Positions 52,339-53,840 of a DNA stretch of 53,840 bases are shown in pieces. The notes beneath the pieces are model-generated. The model was not told the origin of the DNA, made no database searches, and worked only from the letters and a program-made list of their open reading frames with translations. Position 1 is the first letter of the stretch, and each line of letters begins with the position of its first letter. The translations under genes were made by a program, and so were the position numbers. This DNA comes from an uncultured Clostridia bacterium (GTDB lineage Bacteria > Bacillota > Clostridia > Oscillospirales > Oscillospiraceae). The stretch is taken from the NCBI GenBank assembly GCA_946550725.1, contig CAMNQX010000014.1:1-53840 (forward strand), read 5' to 3'.

Positions 52339-53415
52339 ATGCAAAACCCGATCAAAAGTGTCCAACAGACTGCTGCACGCTATAAGACCCTGGACGCGCG
52401 GGACCGCCGCCGCTTCTGGTCCGACGGGATCCTGAACAACGCCCTTTATATCCTGATGGCGGTTTTCGTCATTTACACCGCCATCAAAAACCCCAACTTC
52501 TTGACGGGAAGCACCATTACCGCCATTGTGACCCAGGTGGCCAGCTATCTGCCCATCGCTCTGGGTATCGGCGGCTGTATCGTCCTCACCGGCACCGACC
52601 TGTCCGCCGGCCGCGTGGTGGGCCTCACCGCCGCCGTCTCCGCCCTGCTCCTGCAGCGGGTGGACCTGCCCCGCCGGGTGCTTGCCTCTATGCCGGCGCT
52701 GCCCGGCTGGGCGGCCATCATCATCACCATCCTGGCCGTTATGGTCGTGGGCGGTATCGTGGGCCTGGTCAACGGTTTCTTCGTGGCGAAGTTTGAGCTG
52801 CACCCCTTCATCGTCACCCTGGCCACCCAGCTGATGACCTACAGCGTGATCCTGCTGCTGTTCATGCTCAACAACAACAACGGTCAGCCCCTCAACGGCC
52901 TGCGGGAGGATTACTCCACCTTCGTCAAAGGCTCCATCCCCGGCACCTCGCTGCCCTGGTACGTTCTGTACGCGGTCATCTTCATCGGCGTGATGTGGTT
53001 TATCTGGAACAAGACCACCTTCGGTAAGAACATGTTTGCCGTAGGCTCCAACAAGGAAGCGGCCAGCGTCTCCGGCGTCAACGTGTTTAAGACCATCATC
53101 ATGGTCCACACCCTGGCCGGTATCATGTATGGCCTCAACGGCTTTATCGAGGCTGCCCGCCTCAGCTCCGTCACCCAGTCCACCGGCCTGAACTACGAGT
53201 GCGACGCCATCGCCGCCTGCGTCATCGGCGGTGTCAGCTTTGTCGGCGGCACCGGCAAGATCTCCGGCATCGTGCTGGGCGTGTTCATCCTGCGTATCAT
53301 CTTCGTGGCGCTGAACTTCCTGTCCATTGACCAGAACCTGCAGTTCCTCATCAAGGGCGCCATCATCCTCTTCGCCTGCGCCCTGGATATGCGCAAGTAC
53401 CTGACCAAGAAGTAA
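52339..53415 (+). CDS. mglC: Galactose/methyl-galactoside ABC transporter permease
   Basis: The 358-residue permease has eight to ten hydrophobic segments and the family blocks LPIALGIGGCIVLTGTDLSA, GLVNGFFVAKFELHPFIVTL, NKTTFGKNMFAVGSNKEAA (cytoplasmic coupling loop) and AIAACVIGGVSFVGGTGKI. It forms the membrane channel for the MglB-delivered sugar. AAAGGAGG ends 9 bases before ATG 52339, 16 bases after the mglA stop. No further operon gene follows. Confidence 0.93.
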   Translation: MQNPIKSVQQTAARYKTLDARDRRRFWSDGILNNALYILMAVFVIYTAIKNPNFLTGSTITAIVTQVASYLPIALGIGGCIVLTGTDLSAGRVVGLTAAVSALLLQRVDLPRRVLASMPALPGWAAIIITILAVMVVGGIVGLVNGFFVAKFELHPFIVTLATQLMTYSVILLLFMLNNNNGQPLNGLREDYSTFVKGSIPGTSLPWYVLYAVIFIGVMWFIWNKTTFGKNMFAVGSNKEAASVSGVNVFKTIIMVHTLAGIMYGLNGFIEAARLSSVTQSTGLNYECDAIAACVIGGVSFVGGTGKISGIVLGVFILRIIFVALNFLSIDQNLQFLIKGAIILFACALDMRKYLTKK

Positions 53416-53421
53416 ACTTCT

Positions 53422-53453
53422 CGTGAAAGGAGCCCACAGGTCCTCCTTTCACG
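53422..53453 (+). other. Hairpin directly after mglC
   Basis: CGTGAAAGGAG and CTCCTTTCACG form a perfect 11-bp stem around a ten-base loop, six bases after the stop. No T-run follows; it may protect the 3' end of the mgl message. Confidence 0.5.
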
Positions 53454-53498
53454 GCAGGTTTCGCCGCCTGCGGGCGGCGAACGCTGCGAGGCTTTCAC

Positions 53499-53534
53499 AA
53501 AAAAGTGGGGCGCCATTTGGCGCCCCACTTTTTT
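53499..53534. terminator. Bidirectional terminator between mglC and galT
   Basis: AAAAAA, then GTGGGGCGCC-ATTT-GGCGCCCCAC, then TTTTTT: a perfect 10-bp stem with T-tracts in both directions, serving the two convergent genes. Confidence 0.93.
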
Positions 53535-53547
53535 ACGTTGGGATTGT

Positions 53548-53840
53548 TTACTTTACGCTCTCCAGGAAGCGGAGGAAGGCGGCTTTGCCGGTCTCGTCCC
53601 GCTTGTAGACGCCCGCGTGCTCCAGCACCTTGGCGAACACAATGCCCGTCTCCTTCTGGACGATGTCCAGAGCGTTGTCCGGGGTGATGGTGTAGTTCTT
53701 GGCGAAGGCCTCCGCCCAGTCGGCGTGCTTTTCCGTGCGCTCGTCGGCGCGCAGGTCCTTGCCGGTGGCCAGGCAGTCCGCCACAGCGGCCAGCTCCTCC
53801 TTCAGCCGGGCGGGGAGGACGGCCAGGCCCATCACCTCGA
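53548..53840 (-). CDS. galT: Galactose-1-phosphate uridylyltransferase (GalT, type 2), C-terminal part
   Basis: The frame is open to the right window edge, so only the last 97 residues are seen. The visible start, EVMGLAVLPARLKEELAAV, matches the conserved C-terminal block of the Firmicute-type GalT (about 500 residues in full), followed by KHADWAEAFAKNY and a helical tail. GalT exchanges UDP between glucose-1-P and galactose-1-P in the Leloir pathway. Its position, facing mglBAC, supports galactose use. Identification rests on one strong C-terminal block; the catalytic HPH motif lies outside the window. Confidence 0.82.
   Translation of the reverse strand, partial: EVMGLAVLPARLKEELAAVADCLATGKDLRADERTEKHADWAEAFAKNYTITPDNALDIVQKETGIVFAKVLEHAGVYKRDETGKAAFLRFLESVK

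Overview
The window is GC-rich and densely coded, with Firmicute gene content: recD2, mutS2, HPr with both His15 and Ser46, canonical AGGAGG ribosome sites, SLH-anchored surface proteins and Firmicute-type GalT. I read it as a gut Clostridia chromosome, most likely in the Oscillospiraceae (Flavonifractor/Oscillibacter/Dysosmobacter-like). The family is an inference; the anaerobic gut setting follows from the host-glycan enzymes.

Positions 1-19092 are ordinary chromosome on the plus strand: the end of uvrA, a small multidrug-export family protein, a 39-residue mini-protein, recD2, a CorC-like CBS protein, mutS2, HPr, a HAD phosphatase, uvrC, a transglutaminase-like secreted protein, rsmD, coaD, a coiled-coil protein and trpS. 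These are followed by a TagO/WecA-like glycosyltransferase and a UDP-GlcNAc 2-epimerase, two steps used to build secondary cell-wall polymers. Three small unknown genes on the minus strand, a metallophosphoesterase and tRNA-Pro(GGG) close this part.

Positions 19353-49193 are an accessory surface locus. Upstream of it is an AraC-type regulator (31650-32528, plus), divergent from a four-gene minus-strand operon: BspA-type LRR/SLH protein, secreted parallel beta-helix protein, single-pass membrane protein, SLH-anchored sialidase. Next come two giant single-gene units on the minus strand: a 2733-residue GH123-like/sialidase-propeller/CBM/SLH protein and a 2687-residue GH110-like alpha-1,3-galactosidase/NPCBM/SLH protein. 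Their C-terminal halves are closely related at DNA level.

Positions 49573-53415 hold a galactose-type ABC importer (mglB, mglA, mglC), divergent from the GH110 gene. Facing it at the right edge is the end of galT. The set reads as a pathway: tethered enzymes trim sialic acid, GalNAc and terminal alpha-galactose from mucin or blood-group/glycolipid glycans, Mgl imports the released galactose, and GalT passes it through the Leloir route. Substrates are inferred from family resemblance and context only.

The three antisense ORFs of 1900-2030 codons across the surface genes are judged to be codon-bias shadows.
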